Shown here piece after piece: positions 50,305 through 58,622 of a stretch of DNA of 64,000 nt; the first letter of the stretch is position 1; each line of letters opens with the position of its first letter. The position numbers and the translations under genes were made by a program. This DNA is from Mycobacterium sp. IS-3022. Its GTDB lineage: Bacteria > Actinomycetota > Actinomycetes > Mycobacteriales > Mycobacteriaceae. The notes under the pieces were generated by a model. That model searched no databases. It was not told the DNA's origin and saw only the letters and a program-made list of their open reading frames with translations. Where the stretch lies: NCBI RefSeq assembly GCF_001500065.1, contig NZ_LQIN01000034.1, forward strand, positions 62,001 through 126,000, read 5' to 3'.

Positions 50305-51134
50305 GCCTCGAGGGGGTCGACCAGTTGATCGCGGGCGGCCCGGTGCTGCTGGCGCTTCTGGTCAGCGCGCTGGCCGGGCTGGTGTCGTTCGCCTCGCCGT
50401 GCGTGGTGCCGCTGGTGCCGGGCTACCTGTCGTATCTGGCCGCGGTGGTGGGCGTTTCCGACGATGCGCCCGGCGATTTGTGGAGTGTTAGCGGCGGTGA
50501 GCGCCGTTCCCGTTCCACAAATCGCACTGCTGCTTCGGCGAAGGCGACGCGGCTGCGCGTGGCGGGTGCGGCCGCGTTGTTCGTCGCCGGTTTCACGGTC
50601 GTGTTCGTGCTGGGCACGGTCGCGGTCCTCGGGATGACCACGTCACTGATCACCAATCAGCTTCTGCTGCAGCGCATCGGCGGCGTGGTGACCATCGTGA
50701 TGGGGCTGGTGTTCGTCGGGTTCATCCCGGTCCTGCAGCGCGAGGCGCGGTTCACCCCGCGGCAGATCTCCACGCTCGGCGGCGCCCCGCTGCTGGGCGC
50801 GGTGTTCGCGCTCGGGTGGACACCATGCCTCGGCCCGACGCTGACCGGGGTGATCGCGGTGGCCTCGGCGACCGACGGGAGCAACGTCGCCCGCGGCGTC
50901 GCGCTCGTCATCGCCTACTGCCTGGGCCTGGGAATACCGTTCGTGCTGTTGGCATTCGGGTCGGCGCGCGCCGTGCAGGGGCTGGCGTGGCTGCGACAGC
51001 ACACCCGCACCATCCAGATCGTCGGCGGGGTATTGCTGATCCTGGTCGGGGCCGCTCTGGTGACCGGTGTGTGGAGCGACTTCGTGTCCTGGGTGCGCGA
51101 CGCGTTCGTCAGTGACGTGACGCTGCCGATATGA
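50301..51134 (+). CDS. ccdA: Cytochrome c biogenesis transmembrane protein CcdA
   Basis: 277 aa, six or seven hydrophobic helices. One active cysteine lies in LVSFASPCVVPLVPG (Cys34), the other in FALGWTPCLGPTL. It carries reducing power across the membrane to the TlpA-like lipoprotein. A polar stretch of about 25 residues (roughly 57-82, GDLWSVSGGERRSRSTNRTAA) between helices 1 and 2 is encoded by a palindrome at 50473-50525 and looks like an insertion; loop position makes it tolerable. Overlaps resB by four bases. Confidence 0.94.
   Translation: MSLEGVDQLIAGGPVLLALLVSALAGLVSFASPCVVPLVPGYLSYLAAVVGVSDDAPGDLWSVSGGERRSRSTNRTAASAKATRLRVAGAAALFVAGFTVVFVLGTVAVLGMTTSLITNQLLLQRIGGVVTIVMGLVFVGFIPVLQREARFTPRQISTLGGAPLLGAVFALGWTPCLGPTLTGVIAVASATDGSNVARGVALVIAYCLGLGIPFVLLAFGSARAVQGLAWLRQHTRTIQIVGGVLLILVGAALVTGVWSDFVSWVRDAFVSDVTLPI
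50473..50525. repeat. Palindromic element inside ccdA
   Basis: Outer arms GCGATTTGTGGA (50473-50484) and TCCACAAATCGC (50514-50525) are perfectly complementary over 12 bp; inner arms GGCG and CGCC flank GTGAG. The 53-bp element lies in frame and encodes a polar loop after the first helix of CcdA. Its AT-rich outer arms differ from the surrounding coding DNA. It is a different family from the 62-bp repeat found in resB. Confidence 0.8.
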
Positions 51135-52780
51135 GCACCACCCCGGCGCGACCAGACGCAAATTGCCCGAAAAACCCGCGAAAACTGGGCAATTTGCGAC
51201 TGTTCGCGCGCAGAAGTGCCGCGCTGATACGCAACACGTGGCGCACGCTGACGTCGATGGGTACCGCGCTGGTGCTGCTGTTCCTGCTGGCGCTCGCAGC
51301 GATCCCCGGCGCGCTGTTGCCCCAGCGCAGCCTCAACGAGTCCAAGGTCCACGAGTACATCGCCGAACACCCGACGATCGGGCCGTGGCTGGACCGCTTG
51401 CAGGCCTTCGACGTGTTCTCCAGCTTCTGGTTCACCGCGATCTACGTCCTGCTGTTCATCTCGCTAGTCGGCTGCCTGACCCCGCGGTTGATCGAACACT
51501 TCCGCAGCATGCGGGCGACCCCCGTGGCCGCGCCGCGGAACCTGAGCCGGCTGCCCAAACACCACAGCATCGAGACGGCGGCCGAGCCCGAAGCCCTCGC
51601 CGCGACGGTGACTTCGCGACTGCGCGGATGGCGCACCGCCGTTCGGCGCAACGACGAAATCACGGAAATCTCAGCGGAGAAGGGTTATCTGCGGGAGTTC
51701 GGCAACATCGTCTTCCACTTCTCGCTGCTCGGGCTGCTCGTGGCGGTCGCGGCGGGCAAGTTGTTCGGCTATGAGGGCAACGTCATCGTGATCGCCGACG
51801 GCGGCCCGGGATTCTGCTCGGCCTCGCCCGCGGCGTTCGACTCGTTTCGCGCGGGCAACACCGTCGACGGCACCTCGCTGAACCCGATCTGTCTACGTGT
51901 CAACGACTTCCAAGCCGACTATCTGCCGACGGGGCAGGCGACGTCGTTCGCCGCCGACATCGAGTACCAAGCGGGCGCCGACCTCCGATCCGGCACCTGG
52001 CGGCCCTACCACCTGAAGGTCAACCATCCGCTGCGGGTCGGCGGCGACCGGATCTATCTGCAGGGCCACGGTTACGCACCGACATTCACCGTGACGTTCC
52101 CCGACGGGCAGACGCGCACCCAAACGCTGCAGTGGCGCCCGGATGACCAGATGACGTTGCTGTCTTCGGGCGTGCACCGGTTCGATCCGCCCGGCGGCAC
52201 CTACCCCGACGCCGACGAACGCCGCGACAACCAGCTCGCGATCATGGGGTTGTTCGCGCCGACCGAACAGCTGCACGGCACGCTGCTGTCCTCGAGCTTC
52301 CCCGCGCTCAACGATCCCGCCGTCGCCGTCGACATCTACCGCGGCGACACCGGCCTTGACACGGGTCGGCCGCAGTCGCTGTTCACCCTCGACCCGCGGC
52401 TCATCGAACAGGGCCGGCTGACCAAGAAGGCGCGGGTCAACCTGGGGGCGGGGGAGTCGACGCGCCTCGACGACGGCACCGTGGTGCGGTTCGACGGCGC
52501 CGTGCCGTTCATCAACGTGCAGGTCTCCCACGACCCGGCCCAGGTGTGGGTGCTGGTGTTCGCGCTGACGATGATGGCCGGCCTGCTGGTGTCGCTGGTG
52601 GTGCGCCGACGCCGCGTCTGGATTCGGATCAACCCCGCAGGTCCGGGTACGGTAACCGTCGAGCTGGGCGGGCTGGCGCGTACCGACAACTCCGGCTGGG
52701 GTGACGAGTTCGAGCGGCTGACACAGCGCCTCCTTCCCGATGCGACGTCGGCGCAGCCCGCAGGAGAGAAGGTCACATGA
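51131..52780 (+). CDS. resB: Cytochrome c maturation protein ResB
   Basis: 549 aa, system II (Ccs) cytochrome c maturation. Transmembrane helices are at about 45-65 (TALVLLFLLALAAIPGALLPQ), 95-115, 190-210 and a last one near 470-490, with a large external domain between helices 3 and 4. ResB with CcsB presents and ligates heme to cytochrome c. Residues about 6-27 (RPDANCPKNPRKLGNLRLFAR) are encoded by the 62-bp palindrome at 51147-51208 and look like an N-terminal insertion. Equivalent to Rv0528; it overlaps ccsB by four bases. Confidence 0.95.
   Translation: MSTTPARPDANCPKNPRKLGNLRLFARRSAALIRNTWRTLTSMGTALVLLFLLALAAIPGALLPQRSLNESKVHEYIAEHPTIGPWLDRLQAFDVFSSFWFTAIYVLLFISLVGCLTPRLIEHFRSMRATPVAAPRNLSRLPKHHSIETAAEPEALAATVTSRLRGWRTAVRRNDEITEISAEKGYLREFGNIVFHFSLLGLLVAVAAGKLFGYEGNVIVIADGGPGFCSASPAAFDSFRAGNTVDGTSLNPICLRVNDFQADYLPTGQATSFAADIEYQAGADLRSGTWRPYHLKVNHPLRVGGDRIYLQGHGYAPTFTVTFPDGQTRTQTLQWRPDDQMTLLSSGVHRFDPPGGTYPDADERRDNQLAIMGLFAPTEQLHGTLLSSSFPALNDPAVAVDIYRGDTGLDTGRPQSLFTLDPRLIEQGRLTKKARVNLGAGESTRLDDGTVVRFDGAVPFINVQVSHDPAQVWVLVFALTMMAGLLVSLVVRRRRVWIRINPAGPGTVTVELGGLARTDNSGWGDEFERLTQRLLPDATSAQPAGEKVT
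51147..51208. repeat. 62-bp palindromic repeat, copy 2 (within resB)
   Basis: It begins CGCGACCAG (51147-51155), continues CGCAAATTGCCC, and ends GGGCAATTTGCGACTG then TTCGCG (51203-51208). Compared with the intergenic copy at 30870-30931 it has the same length and the same two-arm pattern CGCGAnCAGnCGCAAAnTGCCC. Here the inner stem is perfect (CGCAAATTGCCC with GGGCAATTTGCG). It lies 16 bp after the resB ATG. Confidence 0.85.
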
Positions 52781-53745
52781 ATTCCGAGCAGATCGACATC
52801 GGCTTGGCGCGGTATTCGGACTGGGCGTTCACCTCATCGGTGCTTGTCCTGGTGGGCGCGCTGCTGTTGCTGGCGATCGAGCTGGCGTACACCCGCAGCC
52901 GCAAGGCCGAGACCCGCGAGCTGGTCGGAGTGGGCGCCGACAGCGGCGCACCGGGCCTCGTCGCCGACACCCCCAAGCGCCCGGTCGACGAGCGCATCGG
53001 GGGCGCCGGCCTGGCGCTGACCTATGTCGGGATCGGCCTGCTGCTGGGCTGCATCGTGCTGCGCGGCCTGGCCACCTCGCGGGTGCCGTGGGGCAACATG
53101 TACGAGTTCATCAACCTGACCTGCTTCTGCGGCCTGGTTGCCGCGGCGGTGGTGTTGCGGCGCCCGCAGTACCGGTCGCTGTGGGTGTTCGTGCTCGTTC
53201 CGGTACTGATCCTGCTGACGGTCTCCGGTCGCTGGCTGTACACCAACGCCGCGCCGGTGATGCCCGCCCTGCAGTCGTACTGGCTGCCCATCCACGTCTC
53301 GGTGGTGAGTTTGGGCTCGGGGGTGTTCCTGGTCGCCGGTGTGGCCAGCATCCTGTTCCTGATGAAGATGTCGCGGTTCGGCGACCCCGGAGCGGACGGC
53401 GTGCTCGCCCGCGTCGTGCACCGCCTGCCCGATCCGCAGACCCTCGACCGCATCGCCTATCGCACCACGATCTTCGCCTTCCCGGTGTTCGGCTTCGGCG
53501 TCATCTTCGGGGCGATCTGGGCCGAAGAGGCGTGGGGCCGCTACTGGGGGTGGGATCCCAAGGAGACGGTGTCGTTCATCGCGTGGGTGGTCTACGCCGC
53601 CTATCTGCACGCCCGCTCCACCGCGGGCTGGCGCGACAAGAGGGCCGCCTGGATCAACGTCGTCGGCTTCGTCGCGATGGTGTTCAATCTGTTCTTCATC
53701 AACCTGGTGACCGTGGGCCTGCACTCCTACGCCGGAGTGGGCTGA
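52777..53745 (+). CDS. ccsB: c-type cytochrome biogenesis protein CcsB (CcsA/ResC type)
   Basis: 322 aa, about eight transmembrane helices. The heme-handling WWD motif is AWGRYWGWDPKETVSFIAW, flanked by conserved His residues in the external and membrane parts (for example LPIHVSVVSLG). It transports heme and, with ResB, attaches it to CXXCH of apocytochromes. It ends the operon hemL-PGM-tlpA-ccdA-resB-ccsB; the next gene has its own promoter-like sequence (TAAGAT at 53769-53774). Confidence 0.95.
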   Translation: MNSEQIDIGLARYSDWAFTSSVLVLVGALLLLAIELAYTRSRKAETRELVGVGADSGAPGLVADTPKRPVDERIGGAGLALTYVGIGLLLGCIVLRGLATSRVPWGNMYEFINLTCFCGLVAAAVVLRRPQYRSLWVFVLVPVLILLTVSGRWLYTNAAPVMPALQSYWLPIHVSVVSLGSGVFLVAGVASILFLMKMSRFGDPGADGVLARVVHRLPDPQTLDRIAYRTTIFAFPVFGFGVIFGAIWAEEAWGRYWGWDPKETVSFIAWVVYAAYLHARSTAGWRDKRAAWINVVGFVAMVFNLFFINLVTVGLHSYAGVG

Positions 53746-53813
53746 GGGCCGTCGTATCACCATTTCGCTAAGATCGGCCACGTCAGCCTGCGAAGCCATG
53801 GGGGACCGTCAGC

Positions 53814-54959
53814 GTGTCTGAACATCCGGCGCACCGCGCTCAGGATCGTCCCGGCGAGGATGCGGCTTCCCCTTCGGTGATTCCCGAAAATGCTTATGCG
53901 CCAGGCGGTTTCCGTGCGCAGAGCCGGTTCAGCGATCCCGCCGCCGAACCGCCGCCGGAGTGGACGGCGCCGACACCGCCCAACGGTCTGCCGGTCAGTT
54001 CGCCGCCGCCGCAGGTCCCAGAGCACGACCCGGCGCCGTATCTCGACCTGTCGACGGTCGCCTTGCTCGGCCAACCCAAGCGCGCCCCTTCCGAGGGCTG
54101 GCGCAAGTGGCTGTACTTCGCGTCGTTCAAGTTGATCAACCTGGGCGACGGACCGAAGGCCGTTCGCCGTCGCACGCTCACCGCGCAGATTCAGCGGCCG
54201 CTGCGGGGCTGCCACCGCATCGCGGTGCTGTCGCTGAAGGGCGGCGTCGGCAAGACCACGATCACCGCGACGCTCGGCGCGACGCTCGCCTCGATCCGCG
54301 GTGACCGCGTGATAGCCGTCGACGCCAACCCCGACCGCGGCACGCTCAGCGAGAAGGTGCCGCTCGAGACGCCGGCCACCGTGCGTCACCTGTTGCGCGA
54401 CGCCGAAGGCATCCAGGCCTACAGCGACGTCCGCAGCTACACCTCACAGAGCCCGAGCCGACTCGAGGTGCTCGCCTCCGAGAGCGACCCCGCGGTGTCG
54501 GAGGCCTTCAGCTCCGAGGACTACACCCGCACCCTCGAAGTCCTCGAACGGTTCTACAGCCTGGTGCTCACCGACTGCGGCACCGGGCTGATGCACTCGG
54601 CCATGGCGGCGGTGCTCGCCAAGGCCGACACCCTGGTCGTGATCAGTTCGGGCTCGGTCGACGGGGCCCGCAGCGCCTCGGCGACGCTGGACTGGCTGGA
54701 CGCCCACGGCCACCAGGACATGGTGCGCAACTCGATCGCGGTGATCAACGCGGTGCGACCACGGTCGGGGAAGGTCGACATGCGCAAGGTCGTCGACCAC
54801 TTCAACCGGCGTTGCCGCGCGGTGCTCGAGGTGCCGTTCGACCCGCACCTGGAGGAAGGCGCCGAGATCAGCCTCGACCGGCTGAAACCGGAGACCAGAC
54901 AAGCGTTGCTCGAACTCGCCGCCGCCGTCGCGGCCGGGTTCCCCGGCGCCCAACGCTGA
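53814..54959 (+). CDS. MinD/ParA-like ATPase (Rv0530 type)
   Basis: 381 aa, GTG start. A proline-rich disordered arm of about 110 residues (PPPEWTAPTPPNGLPVSSPPP) precedes a SIMIBI-type ATPase domain with deviant Walker A KGGVGKTT (142-149), switch region VIAVDANPDRGTLSEK and TDCGTGLMHSAM. The layout, disordered Pro-rich arm plus MinD domain, is like EspI-type ATPases of the ESX-1 locus, but no ESX genes are near. The place after ccsB is that of Rv0530. Confidence 0.9.
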   Translation: MSEHPAHRAQDRPGEDAASPSVIPENAYAPGGFRAQSRFSDPAAEPPPEWTAPTPPNGLPVSSPPPQVPEHDPAPYLDLSTVALLGQPKRAPSEGWRKWLYFASFKLINLGDGPKAVRRRTLTAQIQRPLRGCHRIAVLSLKGGVGKTTITATLGATLASIRGDRVIAVDANPDRGTLSEKVPLETPATVRHLLRDAEGIQAYSDVRSYTSQSPSRLEVLASESDPAVSEAFSSEDYTRTLEVLERFYSLVLTDCGTGLMHSAMAAVLAKADTLVVISSGSVDGARSASATLDWLDAHGHQDMVRNSIAVINAVRPRSGKVDMRKVVDHFNRRCRAVLEVPFDPHLEEGAEISLDRLKPETRQALLELAAAVAAGFPGAQR

Positions 54960-54968
54960 CCTCGCGGG

Positions 54969-55130
54969 TCAGGGGCGCGGGTTGTCCTCCTGGCCGAGCC
55001 GACGCAGAAACTCTGGATCGTCGTCGGGCCCGATCACGCGGGTCCGCGGACGGCTCGAAGAGACTCGCATCAGCCGCCAGGCGACATACATCAGCACGCC
55101 CAGCACGAGAATCAGGAGCAGGTACGCCAC
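54969..55130 (-). CDS. 53-aa single-helix membrane protein (Rv0530A-like)
   Basis: 53 residues from GTG 55130, with AAAGGAGG ten bases upstream. The protein begins MAYLLLILVLGVLMYVAWRL, one transmembrane helix, followed by a basic turn and an acidic, conserved-looking tail (TRVIGPDDDPEFLRRLGQ). It is convergent with the Rv0530-type ATPase gene (9 bp apart) and divergent from the DUF4229 gene, with a possible -10 box TATATT (complement of 55154-55159). It matches the position of the small M. tuberculosis gene Rv0530A. Function unknown; tail-exposed anchors of this kind often serve as adaptors. Confidence 0.82.
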   Translation of the reverse strand: MAYLLLILVLGVLMYVAWRLMRVSSSRPRTRVIGPDDDPEFLRRLGQEDNPRP

Positions 55131-55182
55131 GGGAACAAAACCTCCTTTCTTCGAATATACGCGCCGTCGGTAGGCTCGGTTC

Positions 55183-55494
55183 GTGTCTGACGGTCGTCCC
55201 GGAACGCGGCTCGTGCTCGATGTGCTGGCTTATGTGCTGGCGCGTCTGCTGCTCGTGGCGGCGCTGGCGGCGGTGATCTTCGGCGCGGGCCATCTGCTCG
55301 GTCTTCGCGAGTTCCCGCTCGTCGTCGCGCTGCTTTTCGCGCTGGTGATCGCTCTTCCGCTGGGCATCTGGCTGTTCGCCCCGCTCCGCCGCCGTGCCAC
55401 CGCGAGCATCGCCGCGTTCGACGAAGGTCGACGCCGGGACCGGGCGCAGCTGCAGGCCCGGTTGCGTGGCGAAGAGCCGCCGTCCACGCCCTGA
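55183..55494 (+). CDS. DUF4229 family two-helix membrane protein (Rv0531 type)
   Basis: 103 aa, GTG start. Two hydrophobic segments, VLARLLLVAALAAVIFGAGHLLG and LVVALLFALVIALPLGIWLF, are followed by a charged C-terminal helix (DEGRRRDRAQLQARLRG). This is the DUF4229 arrangement, conserved in actinobacteria, with unknown role. It shares a 52-bp intergenic region with the 53-aa gene on the other strand. The right border of the core synteny lies near its end. Confidence 0.85.
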   Translation: MSDGRPGTRLVLDVLAYVLARLLLVAALAAVIFGAGHLLGLREFPLVVALLFALVIALPLGIWLFAPLRRRATASIAAFDEGRRRDRAQLQARLRGEEPPSTP

Positions 55495-55619
55495 CGGCCG
55501 CCGCGGCGCGAAGCGTTCGAGGTCGAATTGACCGGTGCCACAGACTATCCGCGCATTTTCTGCCGTCCGCTTCGCGGGGCGGATTGCGCATCCGCGTCTC
55601 GCCCGGTAAGTACACGGGC

Positions 55620-55964
55620 ATGACCTCGCCCAAAGCCCTGTATGCACGGTGGATAGACGAGTTGTGGTCGGGAGAACCCGTCGCGGCCGAGTTGGTCACC
55701 GACGACTTCGTCGGCCATTGGCCGCAACGTGTGGTGCGGGGTCCGGCGGAACTGCAGGCAGTCGTCGGGGAGACCCATCAGATGCTCGACGACCTGAAGT
55801 TCGTGATCGAGGTGGAGCCGTTCGTCGAGGGGGACATGCTCGCGGCCAGGTGGATCGGCACGGGCGCGACCGAGGACGGACCGAAGCGGTTCACCGGAAA
55901 CGACATCCTGCGGATCGCGGACGGACGGTTCGCCGAGTACTGGACGGGCACCTCCACCGGCTAA
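55620..55964 (+). CDS. SnoaL-like / NTF2-fold protein
   Basis: 114 aa from ATG 55620. The sequence KALYARWIDELWSGEPVAAELVTDDFVGHWP, VGETHQMLDDLKFVIEVEPFVEGDMLAARWIGTG and the closing RIADGRFAEYWTGT fits a cone-shaped alpha+beta barrel of the SnoaL/ketosteroid isomerase type. It may bind a hydrophobic ligand or act as a small isomerase or hydratase. It ends convergently inside the stop of the TPR-like gene of the MoxR operon. Confidence 0.82.
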   Translation: MTSPKALYARWIDELWSGEPVAAELVTDDFVGHWPQRVVRGPAELQAVVGETHQMLDDLKFVIEVEPFVEGDMLAARWIGTGATEDGPKRFTGNDILRIADGRFAEYWTGTSTG

Positions 55965-56683
55965 CCGGCCGCGTCCTGAAGCACCTGCTGCAGTTTGTCG
56001 AGCGGGTCCCCGGCGGCGGGATCCAGCCTCAAGGCGTCGCGAGGCAGATCGGGTTCGGGCAACACCGGTACGGGCGGCGGCGCCGCGGGCGGTGGGGCGG
56101 GGGCCGGCGCAGGCGGCGGAACAGGCGGCGGAGCGGTCAGACCGGCCATCTTGGCGATCAGCCTCGGTGCCGCGTCGTTGCGGACGGCCCTGCGCTCGGG
56201 ATCGGGATCGGAGTTGGCCTCGAAGCAGCGCGCCGGCGCGTTCTCGACGACGCCCAACGCGCTGCGGTACCTCTCCCGCGCCGCGTCGGGCCGGTTCTCC
56301 CAGGCGTCCACATCGCCTTGGCGCTCGCGGACGAGTTCCAGGTTGATCAGGACTGGACACGACTGTTCACGCGGCGTCCGGCTGAGCGCGTCCGAGAAGT
56401 GTGCGTCGGCGTCGTCGAGACGGCCGTCGAGCACCGCGAGCGCACCGGCCGCGAACGGCGCCCGCGCCGGTTCGACGACGTTGAGCACACCCATCACCGC
56501 GACATCGGCGCGCAGCGCATCGGCGTCGCGCTGCGCGAAGTTCGAGACCGCCGATTCGCCGGCCACCACCGCCGAGATCAACTTCAAGGCAACGGCCATC
56601 ACCGCGACCGCCGGGGGAGCCGAGAACAGCAGCAGCCGGCGCCGCAGCCGCAACCGCGACGGACGGGGACTGTGCGCGCGCAT
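55961..56683 (-). CDS. Membrane-anchored TPR-like protein with a proline-rich tail (MoxR operon)
   Basis: 240 aa, the last gene of the MoxR operon. After an Arg-rich start there is one membrane helix (LLLFSAPPAVAVMAVALKLI). The middle (DADAHFSDALSRTP, AARERYRSALGVVENAP) is a TPR-like helical repeat region; the tail contains PPPVPPPAPAPAPPPAAPPP. TPR proteins in such operons act as adaptors for protein folding or assembly. The ATG overlaps the stop of the preceding VWA-like gene. Confidence 0.78.
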   Translation of the reverse strand: MRAHSPRPSRLRLRRRLLLFSAPPAVAVMAVALKLISAVVAGESAVSNFAQRDADALRADVAVMGVLNVVEPARAPFAAGALAVLDGRLDDADAHFSDALSRTPREQSCPVLINLELVRERQGDVDAWENRPDAARERYRSALGVVENAPARCFEANSDPDPERRAVRNDAAPRLIAKMAGLTAPPPVPPPAPAPAPPPAAPPPVPVLPEPDLPRDALRLDPAAGDPLDKLQQVLQDAAG

Positions 56684-57621
56684 CAGACGTCCTCATCCCG
56701 GCGGGCCGCGCGGCTGGTCCGAAACTCGCGCAGCGTGAGGTAGATCTCGAACAGCAACAGCACGGCCGCGACCATGGTGAACACCCAATACAGATCCGTG
56801 CGGTCGGGTGCGGCGCCGGTGGACTGCGCCGGCGACACACCGCTCACGTCCGGTGCCGCGTCGGTGACGGGACGGGCGGCGTCGCGCGCTACGAACGGCA
56901 CGCCGAGCTGATCGGCGATCCGTCGAAGGCCCGGCTCGTTTGGCGTGGCCCCGTAACCGAACACCGCCCCGCCGTCCACCGAGCCGGGCACCGGGTCGAA
57001 CTCGCCCTGCGGCACCCGCGACAACGGTGCGCCCGACCCGAAGTAGAAGACCAGGTTCTGCGCATCCGGGTCGCGTTGGCCGGCTGCGATCAACTGGTAG
57101 CGAAGGACATTCGCGGCGGCCGCCGCGTTCACCTCGGCGGCGGTGCCCTCCGGGTAGGGACGCACACCCGCGACGACCGGCTTGAGGCTCCAGTTGTCCT
57201 CGGACAGCGGCCATTCCAGCGACGAGCGGGACGCGAACGTGATCAGCGCGAACCGGGCCCGCGGGTAACGGTCGATGAGCGCGGTGACGTCGTCGCGGAT
57301 GCCGGCCATCCGAGCCTGCCCGGCGAGGTGATCGGTGATGGCCGAGTCGGCGGAGCGGTCGACGATCAGGAACACGTTGGCCGTCGCGTCATCGCCCGAG
57401 GCGGTCTCCACCGAGGCCTGTGAGCCCCCGCCGATCGCCGGCCTTGCCGCGGCGATCAACATCAGCACCACCGCCAGCGTCAGCGCCGACCATCGCCACA
57501 CCGTGGTCCATCGCTGCCGCGCGGTGCGCGCCAACTGCCACATGGTGATGAGCCGGAGCACGACCACGGCCGCGGCGATCGCGATCAGAAGCACCGGAGG
57601 TACGACGGGGGAGAACGTCAT
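56683..57621 (-). CDS. Membrane protein with a degenerate von Willebrand A domain (MoxR operon) 1
   Basis: 312 aa from ATG 57621, overlapping the preceding stop. Two N-terminal helices are followed by a VWA-like segment: FLIVDRSADS (D88, S90) in place of the DxSxS MIDAS metal motif, then FALITFASRSSLEWPL. The third MIDAS residue is replaced by Asp92, so the metal site is uncertain. A last helix near residues 280-300 anchors the end. In MoxR systems, VWA proteins bind the AAA+ ring and deliver substrates. Confidence 0.75.
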   Translation of the reverse strand: MTFSPVVPPVLLIAIAAAVVVLRLITMWQLARTARQRWTTVWRWSALTLAVVLMLIAAARPAIGGGSQASVETASGDDATANVFLIVDRSADSAITDHLAGQARMAGIRDDVTALIDRYPRARFALITFASRSSLEWPLSEDNWSLKPVVAGVRPYPEGTAAEVNAAAAANVLRYQLIAAGQRDPDAQNLVFYFGSGAPLSRVPQGEFDPVPGSVDGGAVFGYGATPNEPGLRRIADQLGVPFVARDAARPVTDAAPDVSGVSPAQSTGAAPDRTDLYWVFTMVAAVLLLFEIYLTLREFRTSRAARRDEDV

Positions 57622-58622
57622 CGCCGCAACACCGCCAGGGACAGGCACAACAGCGCCGACACCGCGACCGCGACCGCCAACGGGACGGTCGGGGTGTCTC
57701 CGCGGAACCCGGTGAGGATGGCCGACCGGTCGACATCCGGCGGGTGTGCGCGGATTCCGTCCAACTGAGCCGCCAGGTCGGCCCCGATGGGCGCGTACCG
57801 CCCGTAGGTGGCCTCCACGACGGACCGCAGGGGGCCCGGCGACGACACCAGCGCATTGACCTGGACGCCGCGCTCACGCGCCATCTCGGTGACCTGCTGC
57901 TCGCTGAACAAGGAGGGGCGCGGCTCGTCCGCGGCGCGCAACTGGCCGGGGCCGAGGTAGATCAGCGAGCGCCGGCGTTCGTCGGGCGGTTCGTCGGCCG
58001 GGAATCCGGCCAGGCACAGCGCGAGGATGTCGGTGACGCTCGGCGCGTAGTCCACATACGTGACGGGTGCGGCGAACGACGCGAGCGCGTTGCGCTTCGC
58101 CGACAGCTGAGCGGGTGAGAGCGCGGTGTCGGCCGGAAGGTCTGCCAGACCCGCTGCCTCACCGAGCTTTTCGACCGCGAACGGATGATCTCGGGTCAGC
58201 GGGATCACTCGGCGGTTGGCGGAGGTCAATCCGATGCGCTGAGTGCCGTACGCCCTGGCCTGCTCGGCGAAGTGGGACAGGAACTCGCCGGTGGTCGGCT
58301 CGGTGGCCGGTTGGCCGACGCACAGCATGATGTCCTCGGGTACGTCGGACGTCTGCATCGACCACCACAAGCCGCTGGGACGGGCGCTGGCCAGTGCCGC
58401 GGCCCCGAACAACAGCACCAGCAAGGCGATCGTGACGATCAACGACACGGTCCGGGCACGCGCCACCCGCGCATACTCCGGCAGTCGGGTCAACCGCGCC
58501 GTGTTCGCCAGCGGTCGCAACTGTCGCTGCGAGGACTTCGTCGGCACCAACACCGCCAGCGCGACAGCGCCTGCAAGGCAAACGAATCCGAGGACCGCGA
58601 CCGGCCACCAGGTCAGGGCCAC
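57618..58622 (-). CDS. Membrane protein with a degenerate VWA-like domain (MoxR operon) 2
   Basis: 334 aa. Two N-terminal helices (WWPVAVLGFVCLAGAVALAVLV and VSLIVTIALLVLLFGAAAL) and a final one (VPLAVAVAVSALLCLSLAVL) frame an extracytoplasmic domain. Where a VWA domain would have DxSxS there is CVGQPATEP (Cys101 on), with no metal residues at all. Its operon place suggests a former VWA protein turned into a scaffold. It overlaps the neighbours by 4 and 10 bp. Confidence 0.75.
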   Translation of the reverse strand: MALTWWPVAVLGFVCLAGAVALAVLVPTKSSQRQLRPLANTARLTRLPEYARVARARTVSLIVTIALLVLLFGAAALASARPSGLWWSMQTSDVPEDIMLCVGQPATEPTTGEFLSHFAEQARAYGTQRIGLTSANRRVIPLTRDHPFAVEKLGEAAGLADLPADTALSPAQLSAKRNALASFAAPVTYVDYAPSVTDILALCLAGFPADEPPDERRRSLIYLGPGQLRAADEPRPSLFSEQQVTEMARERGVQVNALVSSPGPLRSVVEATYGRYAPIGADLAAQLDGIRAHPPDVDRSAILTGFRGDTPTVPLAVAVAVSALLCLSLAVLRR

